The notes under the pieces were generated by a model. The model saw only the letters and a program-made list of their open reading frames with translations. It did no database searches and was not told the DNA's origin. DNA of 64,000 nucleotides from Utricularia gibba (taxonomy: Eukaryota > Streptophyta > Magnoliopsida > Lamiales > Lentibulariaceae), in contig NEEC01000002.1 in NCBI GenBank assembly GCA_002189035.1, positions 2,728,001 to 2,792,000 on the forward strand, read 5' to 3'. This document shows positions 11,622 to 22,829 of the stretch, in pieces. Position numbers and translations under genes: made by a program. Position 1 is the first letter of the stretch. Every line of letters begins with the position of its first letter.

Positions 11622-13720
11622 ATGGCCGGACGACAAGTTTCCGGCGAGGCGATACCGCCGAGCTTGGCCGGAATGTCCAAGAATCAGTTATATGACATCA
11701 TGTCGCAGATGAAGGTTTGTTTTTGCTCTTCCATGGGGCGAATTTTAGAGTTGCAGATGTTCTTGATTTACAGCCTTCCCGCATTTTTTGTTTTCTACGG
11801 AAAATCGGTATTGATTTGGAAATTTTCGATTTTTTTATCACTTTCAGACGTTGATAGAGCAGAACAGGCAGCAAGCTAGGCAAATTCTCATACAGAATCC
11901 AGCCTTGACGAAAGCTCTTTTTCAGGTTCTTTGTTTCCCTATTTTCTTTTTTGAACCCGAATTCTGTTTGTCTCTTTCGTTTGTTATGCTTTTGGAGAGG
12001 ATATTTTAGTTGCTATCAGAAATTGGGAGTTTCCTTTGGGTATTGTGTATAACCAGCCGGGTTCTTATATCATGATTTTTGTTAGCTTATTAAACACGAG
12101 AAAACCCTCCTGAAACGCCCTAAACTGATAGCTTTGGAATGGTTGATTTTGGATAATGAAACCAGATGATGGTGATGCCTGATTACCTAACGTAAAAGCT
12201 TTGTATACTGCCACATTCGAAATCTGCATTAAAAGTTTCACTATAGGATTCAGTATAGTATTTTATAGTTTGTATTGTTTTCCGGTGCAAGAGTATCATA
12301 TTCATCACAAGTGTTTGACAGTAAGTGGAATTCAGCCTTGTTGCCGTTTATGTTGCAGAGAATGTTAAGAGCTTAAAATCTTTCACAATGTGTTTAGGTT
12401 TTGTTTTCTCTCACTGTACGGGAAAAGTGATATTTTTGCGATTCAGGATTTGTTTTCATTGTCCTCTCCTTTTTCCTGCAGGCGCAGATTATGCTTGGAA
12501 TGGTTCAGCCACAGCAAGCTGTATGTCATGTCTCTCTGTTCACCTGGACCTTTCGTGCTTCTTCTTCTTCTCCAAAATGTGCTTTATGTTTTTCAATTGT
12601 GCTCAGGCCCCAGCTGTTACAGCACCAGCCACGTCGAAGCAGCAGCCAATGGTTGCATCGAATTTCCAGTCACAGTCCGTTGCAACTTCAAATCCTCCGT
12701 CCATGCCCTCACATCCTTCGCAATTACAGCAACCAAAAGGCAATCTCGGAGCTCTGTCAGCTGCATTATCTTTACCTCCGCCTCCTCAAGTTCCTAATCA
12801 ATTGCCACAACATGTTGCTTCGCAACCAGCCTCACTTCTTCAACCGACTACACAGTTACAGCAGCCAATGCAAACCACTGGTTCCCAATATTTGCCCGCG
12901 AGACCACCACTGCAAGGCTACCCGCATCAAGCTCATGCTCAGGTGGCACCGTCTGTGGGCTTTCAGCATAGTGGACCACAGCTCCATCCTTCTCAACACA
13001 CTTTCCGCGTGAGCTAAGTTCCAATGTGTTATCTCAAAATATTTGCATGATGCAGAATTTATGATCTCTTGGTTACAGCCAGGTACAAAATCTCCAGGCG
13101 GTCTCGGGGCTTCATTTCCAACGGAGCAGCTACCCCTTCCAAATCAGCCTTTGAGCCAATCTGCATATCAGGTTTCTGTAGCTACATTACCTTTCGCTCA
13201 CTGCAGGATTGTAGATTATGCATATTAAGCCATTAAGCTAAATCATATCCCTTCAGCCACTATTAATTCTTGAAGGACAAGTCCGAGTGTTTCTTGAAAT
13301 GGCCGTCTAAGCATGCAGCCTTCTTTTGTTTCTAGACAGGGAGCCCTCACTTGGGTATGGAGTTCAATCAGGCTGGAATGACAAAGCCAACAGATCGACT
13401 TACAACATGGCCACCTTCCCTTCAAGAAAGTAACATTGGCGGTCAGCTTCCTCCACCGCCCCCATATCCTGCTCCGGCAGGTCCCAGCAGCCAGCTTCCA
13501 AGATCATCAGCGGTAACTTGCCCATTCCGTTCAACAGAATATACCGTGCACTCTTTTTCAGCTATCTCATTTCTACTATTCGTAAGTGCAGCAGCTGACT
13601 CCTGAGCTGGAAAAGGCATTGCTGCAGCAAGTCATGAGCCTCACGCCAGAACAGATCAACATGTTACCACCCGATCAAAGAAATCAAATCCTTCAGCTGC
13701 AGCAGGCGCTTCGTCAGTGA
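11622..13720 (+). CDS. ESP1: ESP1-like CstF64-related protein lacking an RRM, 7 exons
   Basis: This is the plant CstF64-like protein known in Arabidopsis as ESP1 (Enhanced Silencing Phenotype 1), linked to pre-mRNA 3' end processing. Exons are 11622-11714, 11848-11925, 12482-12520, 12607-13008, 13079-13171, 13336-13512 and 13592-13720, all in phase 0, giving 336 aa. The N-terminus carries the hinge domain (LAGMSKNQLYDIMSQMK, then QARQILIQNPALTKALFQ and IMLGMVQ). In CstF64 this hinge binds CstF77 and symplekin. A long Gln/Pro/Ser-rich middle follows. The C-terminal helical domain is clear (ELEKALLQQVMSL, TPEQINMLPPDQRNQILQLQ). The RRM present in true CstF64 is absent, as in ESP1. The start ATG precedes the conserved hinge directly. 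All exon boundaries are read from sequence and agree in frame. Confidence 0.93.
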
Positions 13721-14193
13721 AAGAGTGACAGCAGTTTAAAGTGCCTTATGGATTGTGGATTGTAGTTAGTTTGCGTAATTCTTGGGTAGAGGATGCAGAC
13801 ATTTTCTTTTCCTGTGTCAAAAATTCTTGTAGCACAAGGTATCAATATTTAACAAATCTGGCAATGGGAAGACCCTTGAAAATCCAGAGTCAGAAATAAT
13901 TTGAAGTAAAATGAATTTGTACATAACTTCAACATCCATTCGTTGTGAGAGCACATGACAAGATTATATAATGACAGTTAAAACTTTTGGAAGGATTACA
14001 AGCATAACCACCATTAACTCAACGGGCAAGAAACTGCCAAAGGTGCAGTGCAGCAGCATGCTTATGTGCAGTCTCCCTTTCCTTTGAACCAGATGGCTCT
14101 GTAAAATTTCAACAGTCTGAATCACCATACAAAAACCAATAAAACGATGCCTTTCAAAAAGAAGTGAGGGAATCGATCAAGAGTCCACCCTCA

Positions 14194-15615
14194 CTACATA
14201 AGTTCTTTGCTGATGGGATCAACAACGAAATGTACTGACAAAACCTTGTCGACAAAGGGGTGGAACTTTGAAGTCCACATCTGAAGAAGTCACAGAAGAG
14301 GTGTCAAGAAGCAAGTGGCAAATGATTGGAATTCATAATTCTCTTTCATGGGCCTTCAGATGGGTTATGAGCAGAGAATCATTAGGAAACATGTGTGTTT
14401 ACTTACAGCATTGTACTCGGAACTTCTCATGAAAATCTTCATGGCCTCAGCTAGTGAAGCATAAACACAGTAAAATTTAGCATTTTGAGTGATATTGAAC
14501 CTGGGTGTGAAGGATGAATCAGAGTTGACACTCACATGATCGGAATCGAATCACTGCCCCGTGAGAATACTCACTATTCTTCATATTAAAAATTGAACCT
14601 TGAAATAGCAGAATCGAAGAAAAGGTGAGCAAGGCCATTATGGTCGATATAGGATCGTTGAAATTCACCTTCACTTGCTTGAACAATCAAAGAAGGAAAC
14701 TCCATTGCCAGGTTTGCCAGGGAAGTCATGGCATCTTCAGCCTGCTCACCAAGAGAAGTACTTCGAAATCCTAGAAGAAGAATCAGCTCAACACCATAGT
14801 TGAAATCCTGTCATGAATCATGATGGCATGAAAAAGTGCCATGAAAATCATGAAGGTGAGTATTGTTAGCACCGTTCCGAACCTCTCCCCGGCGAAATAT
14901 TGGCAACATATCATCTTCTATTTCCGATTCAAAGTCCATATTCATGATACCCTACCAAATAAAAATCCTGAAATTAGAGAAACATGATGGTAAGCTTTTT
15001 CAACCGGACATCACTTTCACAACTGAATGACATATTGGCGTTTGCATGTTATCATACATGAGAATAAGGAACCACATGTTCCTTAAGAACCCCTTTATAG
15101 GAAGGGTGTTCATAGAACCTGAAGAGATCTTCCTTAGTCCGAAATCGCATAAAGATTGCATGAGTGTACTGTTCAGGATTCTGATCAGAAACACGGCCTG
15201 CAGAAATCAAACTCAGGACAAGCAATCTCCAGAATCAAATCAGTTACTCCGAAACAACCTAAAGATGTGGCAACAATGCCTGGCATCTGGTACTGCGTGG
15301 TGTAAAGAAAATCCAGCATGTTCTTTTCCTTCTCTTCGGACAAATCTTCTTTCCCTCTTACTAGGCATACATGCTCGACAACCTTTCTGAAGATGGTGTG
15401 AGGAATATGAATCTTACGGAACACACAAAATAGCACTAACAACCCAAAGCCCGTTCATTCAACAAAAAGCATCACCGTTTTCTTTGATAAAGTCCCAGGT
15501 TTCCCTTCTCCATTGCTAAAGCGAGAAACCCTTTATCCTTTTCAGCCCAGCGATACGAATGACCTCCATAATCTGCCCCAAACGACAGAAGTTGAGAACA
15601 ACTGCGGTCACCCAT
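14194..15615 (-). CDS. Stress-responsive A/B barrel (Dabb) domain protein, 8 exons
   Basis: The product has tandem dimeric alpha-beta barrel (Dabb) domains of the plant UP3/At2g31670-like group, whose biochemical role is not well defined. Exons on the reverse strand are 15615-15476, 15386-15259, 15197-15058, 14951-14883, 14807-14669, 14598-14536, 14450-14407 and 14280-14194. The phases sum to 810 nt, 269 aa. The first barrel reads KVVEHVCLV, DFLYTTQYQMPGIVATSLG, YTHAIFMRFRTKEDLFRFYE and VLKEHVVPY. A linker with ESEIEDDMLPIFRRGE joins the second barrel (FNYGVELILLLGF, EYSHGAVIRFRS, IFMRSSEY, VLSVHFVVDPI). The ATG at 15615 has an in-frame stop four codons upstream. Several relatives are plastid proteins, but no transit peptide is present from this start. 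The gene is convergent with ESP1 (474 bp between stops). Confidence 0.87.
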
Positions 15616-15820
15616 TGAAATCAATTACGAAAGATGGGACCTTTTACATTTCTCACCACCGTTGGGAAATTTTTTCCCATCCTCAGTACGCAAGCGGGTT
15701 CTACGCAAGGCTTCAGCGCCAGAGCAATAAGGAGATGAAACCTGAGTGAGAGCCTGCATTCCAAGAAGTTGGCTGCAAACTTCTTCCCTGGGTATGTCTC
15801 CGACTCGTGGAAGCAAAGGA

Positions 15821-15919
15821 TTATGAATGAAAATTGGGTGGACGAGGATTTCCAATTTCCTCCATGCCCACTTCTTGGATAAAGTGCAACGATGGAGAAG
15901 TCGATTTACATCTCAGCAT
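15821..15919 (-). other. Upstream ORF in the leader of the Dabb gene
   Basis: A 32-codon ATG-initiated ORF lies about 200 bp upstream of the Dabb start on the same strand, in what should be its 5' leader. It begins MLRCKSTSPSLHFIQ, basic and Ser-rich like an organelle targeting peptide, and ends in TAA. It could be a translational uORF. It could also be the true first exon if an unrecognised intron joins it to the main ORF, but I found no splice pair that keeps frame. Confidence 0.3.
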
Positions 15920-15959
15920 ACACAGAGCTTTTCTGGAACGACAGTCACATATTAACGCA

Positions 15960-16440
15960 CATTTAATTGAAAATGATTATAAAATGATTTAATAAAATCA
16001 CAATGAAATGAACATAATTTGTATAAATTAAAATGGAAAAATTGCACCAATTGTCCATACTATTTACCTAAATAACATAATTGATCCTCAAAATAGTGTT
16101 TTAATTTTCAATATTTAAAAAAATTATAATTGATTCCTATTGCTCTAAAATGGACAAAAATAATCTTTTATTGTTTCAAAATCAGAGAAAAAAAATAATC
16201 GCAACTATTTACATTAATGGAAAAATCAATTTCTAATATAAAACTATTTTTCCCCAATTTAAACGAATACAACTTTTCACCAAATAAAACTATAAAAAAA
16301 GTGTCCCCAATTCAAATACAACTTTTGAAAGGTTGCCTTCCAATTATAGTTAACAATATATTTTTATTGAATTAAATTGATAATTGATTTAAAAATTTAA
16401 TTTTAGATACTTTTTTTTCAGGCCATTAGCTACAGTAACC
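15960..16440. other. AT-rich spacer between divergent Dabb and PPR genes
   Basis: About 480 bp of A/T-tract sequence separates the two divergent transcription units. No ORF, repeat or RNA gene is recognisable. Confidence 0.5.
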
Positions 16441-16683
16441 CCCTGCGGCCCATTATTCCACAGGGTTTTGGCCCAGGGGATCGTCTTCTTTTCTTCTCTC
16501 GTTATCCCCTTCGTTTCATATCTGTTGTCGCTTCGCCACAGGTACGCCGGCCTTCACCTTCCACCGGTTTTTGCCAGTTTCAGTGAACGATTTCTGATGA
16601 TTCACCTCTACTTCTACTTGGTGATAGGCTTTTCTTTCATTGTTGATTCCTCGTACCGTATCTTGTGTGGTATATACAGTTAA

Positions 16684-18189
16684 ATGACAGCATTTCAACC
16701 TAATATTCTTACGCCATTCATTACAGGCTCTTGTGTACCTTTTCCTTTGAGAATGCTCTGTTTGAGGCATTCTCTAGCCTCCGTTAGCATCGGGTTGGAA
16801 TCAGTACTACACTTGAAAAACAGAAACTGCATGCGAGTGGTTAGCTCTTTCCTCTAATCAATTCGTTCGCTATACTGTTTGACAATCAAAATTTGTATTT
16901 GAAATGTTTCTTGTGGAGCTGAGAAGGTTGTGATTGACGAATGTACATTTTTTGTCGGGCACGCCTACACCTTTTCCCTAAACGAATGCTTGCTCCTAAG
17001 GGGATTTGAACCCCAATCTCTACACCTCCGCGGTTGATGTGTTTTTTGTACCTTATGTGGTCGAGGTAGTCCTCTGGGCTGCAAACAAGGACTTAACATT
17101 GCATATTAATAGCATTTCTCAGGAATGTGCTGCAAAAGGCCGTAGACCGAGGTATCCTCGGGTATGGAAGACAAGAAAAAGGATAGGAACCGTTTCCAAG
17201 TCATTGAAGCTCGTAGAATGTGTAAGGCTTATCCCTTAACACTGGCAGGGTAGCGTTTCCTAGCCATATGTGAGTATGTGAATCTGTTTGCTATTTCAGG
17301 TCAAAGGTCTATCAAATGTGAAGGAGGAGGTATATGGTGCTCTTGATTCCTTCATCGCTTGGGACTTGGAATTTCCCTTGATTACCGTGAAGAAAGCCCT
17401 GAAAAGCCTCGAGGATGAGAAGGAGTGGAAGAGGATCATACAGGTAAATATTCATAAATCAATCGTAGGACTGTAAATTTTACCTTGACCTTAATTTAGA
17501 AAGTGCACCGTTAGTTCGCATGTATTTTCAGATTCTATCATATGACTAGCCCTCCTCCCCTAGGTTACCAAATGGATGCTTAGTAAGGGCCAAGGAAGAA
17601 CAATGGGAAGCTATTATACTTTGTTGAACGCATTGGCTGAAGATGGCAGGGTTGATGAGGCCGGGGAGCTTTGGCAGGGATTATTTTCCAAGCATTTGGA
17701 CAGCATGCCACGTATGTTCTTTCAGAAGATGATTTCTATATACCATAAAAGAGAAATGCATCAGAATGCACTTGAGGTACCATAAGCCCTCTTCCTAAAG
17801 TATCTTGATTAGTTGCTTAGAAATTCCATCACAAGTTCTACCAGGCTGCTGCATGACCACAGATATTCGCTGACATGGAAGAGCTCAGCGTGAAGCCGAC
17901 CATGCAGACAGTTTCAATGGTCGGGGATACTCTGACGAAGTTGGGGATGTTGGACAAGTATGAGAAACTGATCAAGAAGTACCCTCCTCCTAGATGGGAG
18001 TATCGATACGTTAACGGCAAACGTGTCAGAATGAGGCCAAACACTGATGATGGCAAAGCTGATAACATCGCTAGTTTGGATGATGGAGAACAAGAAGAAG
18101 ACGTCCATGATTTGACTGATAGTGAAGATGATGTATCTACTGATGATTGCAAAGAAGGACAAAGCTTGTATGCACCTGATATTCATTGA
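16684..18189 (+). CDS. EMB1417: EMB1417-like PPR protein, probably plastid, 5 exons
   Basis: This is a short P-class pentatricopeptide protein of the group containing Arabidopsis EMB1417 (At4g21190), an organelle RNA-binding protein needed in embryogenesis. Exons are 16684-16839, 17123-17221, 17300-17443, 17564-17776 and 17863-18189, all phase 0, 312 aa. The first exon encodes a Ser/Leu/Arg-rich, acid-poor leader typical of a transit peptide. The body has [40 protein letters not shown] and [23 protein letters not shown]-like helical pairs follow ([38 protein letters not shown]) and then [17 protein letters not shown]. The tail after it is acidic. Exon 1 is assigned from its ATG, its in-frame GTTAGC donor and leader composition, and is less certain than exons 2-5. 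Confidence 0.88.
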
Positions 18190-18364
18190 TTTGGTTCTAA
18201 AGCATCAACTTCCACAAGACAGATTAACATCAGTTGATTACCTTACGGACTACCCCTGCGTGCAGATGAATCAACCAGCAGTTTACTCACTCATTGATTC
18301 AGCTAAAAGTACATGTCTCACCGAAGCAGTTTCGAATTCGACACAGCGGGGTATCTAAATGGCT

Positions 18365-19782
18365 TCACCGTCTCTCCCAGTCTTTAAGCTTCTTGCTGCC
18401 TTTGGGTTTTTCAATGGGCAGATTCATTCCAGCCATCTTTTGATTATATTTGGCTCTAAGAGGATCATTGAAAGTCCACCTGCATCACCAATAATAACAA
18501 CACAGGCGTCAGCTAGTATTGTACCCCAAGGGAAAACTGGCCAAAATGTGATGCATCCATAAGAGCAGACTCAAAAGAAATAGCGAAATTCGACTTACGG
18601 ATTATTCCAGTCAGTTGTATCCTCATTGACAAGATGAGTCCATTTGGTTCTTCCACTGCGACCAAAGTGCTTAACCTGCATAACCTTTGGCAATATGGTT
18701 TTATCCATCTTATCCTCCCCTGTTGGAGCAGAGAAATCCCGTGTGTAAATGCCATCAGCCCCTGCAGTCCCGGTGTGATCATCCGGATTCGCCTGGAAGA
18801 AAGCACCCTTGTGATAATATTTCTGCATAAACCTCCATTTTGATTTGGACTGCGTAGTTGGTTTTGGATTCCTTCTTTCCCACTCCCTACGCTCCTCCTC
18901 TGTCATGCTCCTAACTTTCTCAACTTCCTCCCTTTCCTTCAGCATTGCATCTCTAGCCTCTCTATCCCTTTTGATCCTCGAAATCTCCCTCCCTTTCCAT
19001 GCCTCGTACTCCTCTGCTTCATTCAGGTCATCATCTGTATCAACATCAGCAATATTAGCTTCTAACTCCATGTTTTTCTGGATCTCCTGATCCTCCTTAA
19101 TCTTCTCCACAACTATTTCCTTGGTCTCCTTCTTCCGTTCTTCCAGCCTTCTCCGGACTGCTTCCTCTAATGCTCTTTCCTCCTCTTCAAGCCTTTCACG
19201 TTCTGCAATAGTGTCCCTCTGTAGCTTAGGAACGAACACAGGCTTAATCATTGCAATCCCCATAGTTTCCTCCTCTGGATCAGTTTCGTATTCGGATTCC
19301 TCCTCCTCTTCCTCCTCTTCGGCTTCTTCCTCTTCTTCCTCCGGCAAAAGGGCTGCTTCCTCTTGCTGCCTTAACAAAAGCTTCTCCCTAATCCTCCTCC
19401 TTCTATCATCCAGCGCATCCTCATCTTCTTCCTCCATATCTAAGCCTTCCATTCTCCGGCTTTCCTCCTCCACAGTTGATACGATCTCCGCCTGCCGTAT
19501 TCGCCTGTGATCTTCCCTGACTTCATCGCGGTTATCGACTCTACTTTCCGCCAGACGACGCAAACGAGGGTCGTCCTTCCGCATAGCATCAGAACCACCA
19601 TCCGCCTTGCTTGGAAAAGCTGTATCCCTGGTTGTCCGAATATCCCCATCTTCATCACTGTCGTCGGCCCACTCCGGTGCTTTCCCTGGCCAATACCTTT
19701 TCACCTTCGTTTGCCCAATTTTTCCTCTAAGCTTCTCCCTAACCGCAATCACGGTGTCACTAACCCCAGCTACGACCGACAT
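18365..19782 (-). CDS. MFAP1: MFAP1 spliceosome B-complex protein, 2 exons
   Basis: MFAP1 is a component of the spliceosomal B complex needed for activation of the pre-mRNA splicing machinery. Exon 1 (19782-18599) holds most of the protein: MSVVAGVSDTVIAVREKL, GKIGQTKVKRYWPGKAPEWA, a long charged coiled coil with poly-Glu blocks, the ESEYETDPEEE motif, MIKPVFVPKLQRDTI and KWRFMQKYYHKGAFFQ. Exon 2 (18479-18365) ends LRAKYNQKMAGMNLPIEKPK then GSKKLKDWERR and stop. The intron uses GTAAGT and GCAG. Length is 432 aa, as in other plants. The ATG at 19782 matches the conserved N-terminus. It converges on the PPR gene, with only about 175 bp between the two stop codons. Confidence 0.96.
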
Positions 19783-20327
19783 CAGAACCACTTATCACCG
19801 ACAACCCTAATTCCAAAAAAATCGAATGCACGAATATCGACCCCCAGAACTTCCGGGGGAAATCAACCGTAGGATTACGTGAAGAACACCCTAAGCAATT
19901 GGAACCCCGCCTTAAGAATCGTTACTCGTACGAGTAACGCGGCGAAAAACAAAAGGAAACGAAGTTTCGCCGGAGACGAAGAACGAAAAACTGAAGATAA
20001 TCGGGAATATGACTTGGGCTGTATATATATTTTTTATTTTTAATTAATATTTATTTTTCCTCAAAAAAAAAATATTTAATTGAAAGATGTTCAATTTTAA
20101 CCAATTAATATGTATTTGATAAAAATAGATTGGTTTTTTATTTGATTTCAAAATTTTTGAACGGATTAATGGAAAATCGAAAATCACGTGAGGGGCGTGC
20201 TACTACACATAACCGACCCTAGCGTGCCACGTAGCAGTCAATTTGTGAATGATTATCCACCCTGGCAATTCCTTAAGATTCATGAGTTGCTGTATTTGGA
20301 TTTCCGCGTCTGCAATTTGGATTTCAT

Positions 20328-20336
20328 AAACCCTAA
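20328..20336 (+). promoter_or_regulatory. Telo-box (AAACCCTAA)
   Basis: A perfect AAACCCTAA telo-box lies about 80 bp upstream of the RanBP1-domain gene start. In plants this element is common in promoters and leaders of translation and growth-related genes. Function here is inferred from position only. Confidence 0.4.
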
Positions 20337-20418
20337 TTTCGACCTCTCCGTTCCCAGCTGTGGACGAAACCGACACGAAGCCTAATTGAAGGAACGAAGT
20401 AGGTCGGATTGAGGAATC

Positions 20419-22829
20419 ATGAGAGGGATGAAACGTCCTGCGATCTTCGATTCGACGCCTGACTTCAATTCTAAAGACTCCATTGTAAGTTCTTCTGTTG
20501 TCATGTATTGTTTGCATTTGCTTTACCTATAAGGACGACGAAGGTTGAGCTGATTGGGAGTGCAGCAGACCGATAGATTGGTTTGGCCCCGCCGTTCCTT
20601 GCACCCGCGGCCGAGCAATCGCTTCAGCGGCCGCCCCTTGATGTGCAGAGAGCCGAATCTTCAAGGCGGCATGTCAGAGCTCTTAATAACCAGTTCGCGA
20701 AGTTAGTATAATGTTATGTTGGTTTTAACCTTCCCAGCTTCTTGCTCAAGCCTCCGTAATTTTTTTCACTCTTCGTATAAAATTTTGATTGCTGCTTTTT
20801 TATGGTCAAGGCTTAATTGGCCTTTCGGTTGGGAGTTAGCTTTAATGCTAATTTGTCTCCGGAATGGGGTCGACTCACTGTTAGAGCCCTACGATTTTAA
20901 TTGTGATGCCTTTTTTTCTGTCTCATTTTGCAACTGCAAATTGCATCTTTTCTGGAATATTAATGCAAATGCTCACACCGTAAACCTTGACTTCGTCAGC
21001 TGGATACAAACCCAATTACAGAACCATCCTGACGAGCTGTGGGAAGATGGAGTGCAGGACTATTTAAATCATGCTAAAGGCATCATGGTAAGCAAAGGTT
21101 TCTTTTTTAATTATTCCACGCTCAGGATGCTGCAAGCACTGTAAATTTCTGATTTTAAAACTATCATGCAAAAATTCAATTCATTTTCTCTTCAACTGCA
21201 GGAAACTTTCAGTGATATTGTTGGTTGGATGAAAGCAAACAAATCGATTGTGAGTGCCGGAGAACAACATCCTGCAGATGCTCAAGTTAAAATCACTTCA
21301 GAAAATGATGAAAGCAGTCGATTAGAAAGACCTGACCTTCCTAAAGTTGCAACAGGAAGTTTTGGGGCTCCATGGGGTCAGGAATTTTCAGTAACACTAA
21401 CAATGCACCATTCTCATTTAGAGGTATTCTTTTCGCTTGTGCTTTATTTGATACCCTGTGTGGCATCTGCTGATGCTGTTCTGTTATTTTGGTGTTATTT
21501 TCTGCTTGATTCATTGTGATCGCAAATAGTAATGTGTATTATTCTTTTTGGTTATCTTAACTCTCTTTGATTTTTCTTGTCTCAGGGTCTGCTACTTCAG
21601 TTCCCTCAAATGATGCAGCTTCGAATGAAGCAGATGCTGGTACGATTCAATTTTTTTTTTTTCTGCTTTGATCTATCACACAATGCAAACAATTCTGCAC
21701 ACTAACCTAGATCATCAGAAGAATAACTATCATTCAACGTTTAGTTATTTCATTTTACTCTCGTAGTTCAGGATATTAGTATGTCATAGATACTTCATGT
21801 TTTCTTACGGTGTTTTGCTCCATTTTTTTTATCCAAATTATGCAATCATTCCTTGGTGTATCACTGCATAAAATGTCTTGCAATATCAATACGTTAAGCA
21901 GTTTCTGTTTTTTGTAACTTGTTTCAATCCAGATGATGGAATCGAAGCTCCAAGTAGCCCATCTTTGAAAAGAAGTGAAGAGAGCGGAATAACAACTGTG
22001 CACGAAGTAAAATGTAAACTTTACATAAAGGTAAATATCCTTACATTGCATGTTATTGGGAGTCATGAAATGAAACATATATTGAGGCTCGGGAACTAAT
22101 GGTAGGATATCTCCTAGATGTTTGGTTTTCTTAGTGAATACGATAAGGAAATACTGATGTATGAACGTTTGTTGGAAAATGCTTGATTTTCTTTTTCCGG
22201 TGATTTTCTGCCGTGTGCTCTAACTTTCTTGATTGCATCATATTTCTCCAGTCAAGTGATCCAGCGGATAAAGATGCTTGGAAAGATAGAGGCATGGGTC
22301 ATCTAACCATCAAATGCAAGGAAGGATTTGATAAGGGGACCAGAGAATCTAAACCCTCCATTGTCATGCGCAATGATGTCGGTTTCACTCCTGTTTGATT
22401 ATTGCAGGTTGTTGTGTTTCTAATATGCTAAACACATATTTCTGTGCATACATTTCACTTGCTGCAGGTGGGGAAACTTCTGCTTAATGCATCGTTGTAT
22501 CCAGGCATCAAAACAATTTTGCAAAAGAACTCTATAGTTGTAATACTCCATACGGTACGGCTCCTACACTTGTTTGTTATGCTCTACCATTTTCTTGTTC
22601 CATTTTGGGTAGTTGTAATCCTATGTCGTAAGCATGAGAGTTAATATGCGCAGCACCAATAAAATGCTTCACTGTGCCATCATTTTAGCATTGTTGTCTC
22701 ATTGTTATGAAGGCCGATAGCGATAAGAGCGATACTGCTGTTGCCCACACCTTCCTGATAAGAACCAAGAATGAGGAAGCCCGGGACAATCTTGCAGCTG
22801 CTATTGCGGAATGTGCTCCTGCAGGTTGA
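20419..22829 (+). CDS. RanBP1-domain, NUP50-like nuclear pore protein, 9 exons, frameshift in exon 4
   Basis: The protein resembles plant RanBP1/NUP50-like factors (At4g11790 type) that bind RanGTP at the nuclear pore. Exons are 20419-20484, 20577-20701, 21000-21087, 21202-21423, 21586-21639, 21933-22030, 22252-22377, 22468-22554 and 22713-22829. The N-terminus MRGMKRPAIFDSTPDFNSKD is followed by RAESSRRHVRALNNQF, NHPDELWEDGVQDYL, an FG-like linker and the C-terminal RanBD (TVHEVKCKLYIK, WKDRGMGHLTIKCKEGF, KPSIVMRND, GKLLLNASLYPGI, AHTFLIRTKNEEARDNL). Exon 4 changes frame once: after FGAPWG the next frame reads SGIFSNTNNAPFSF and matches all later exons. One more G in the GGGG run near 21373-21378 restores a 327-aa protein. 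The exon 7 donor is an unusual GTCGGT. The gene is divergent from MFAP1. Confidence 0.87.

Noticed and set aside
12390-13012. Two overlapping forward ORFs in other frames over ESP1 exon 4
   Set aside because: The phase-0 frame joins all seven exons and ends in the conserved C-terminal helices; the others are shadows.
16468-16683. ORF of 71 codons before the PPR gene, considered as its first exon
   Set aside because: It is hydrophobic, ends just before the ATG at 16684, and does not splice in frame to exon 2; the 16684 exon does.
19121-19510. Ser-rich forward ORF opposite MFAP1
   Set aside because: It is the antisense reading of the Glu-rich coiled coil of MFAP1 and has no independent support.
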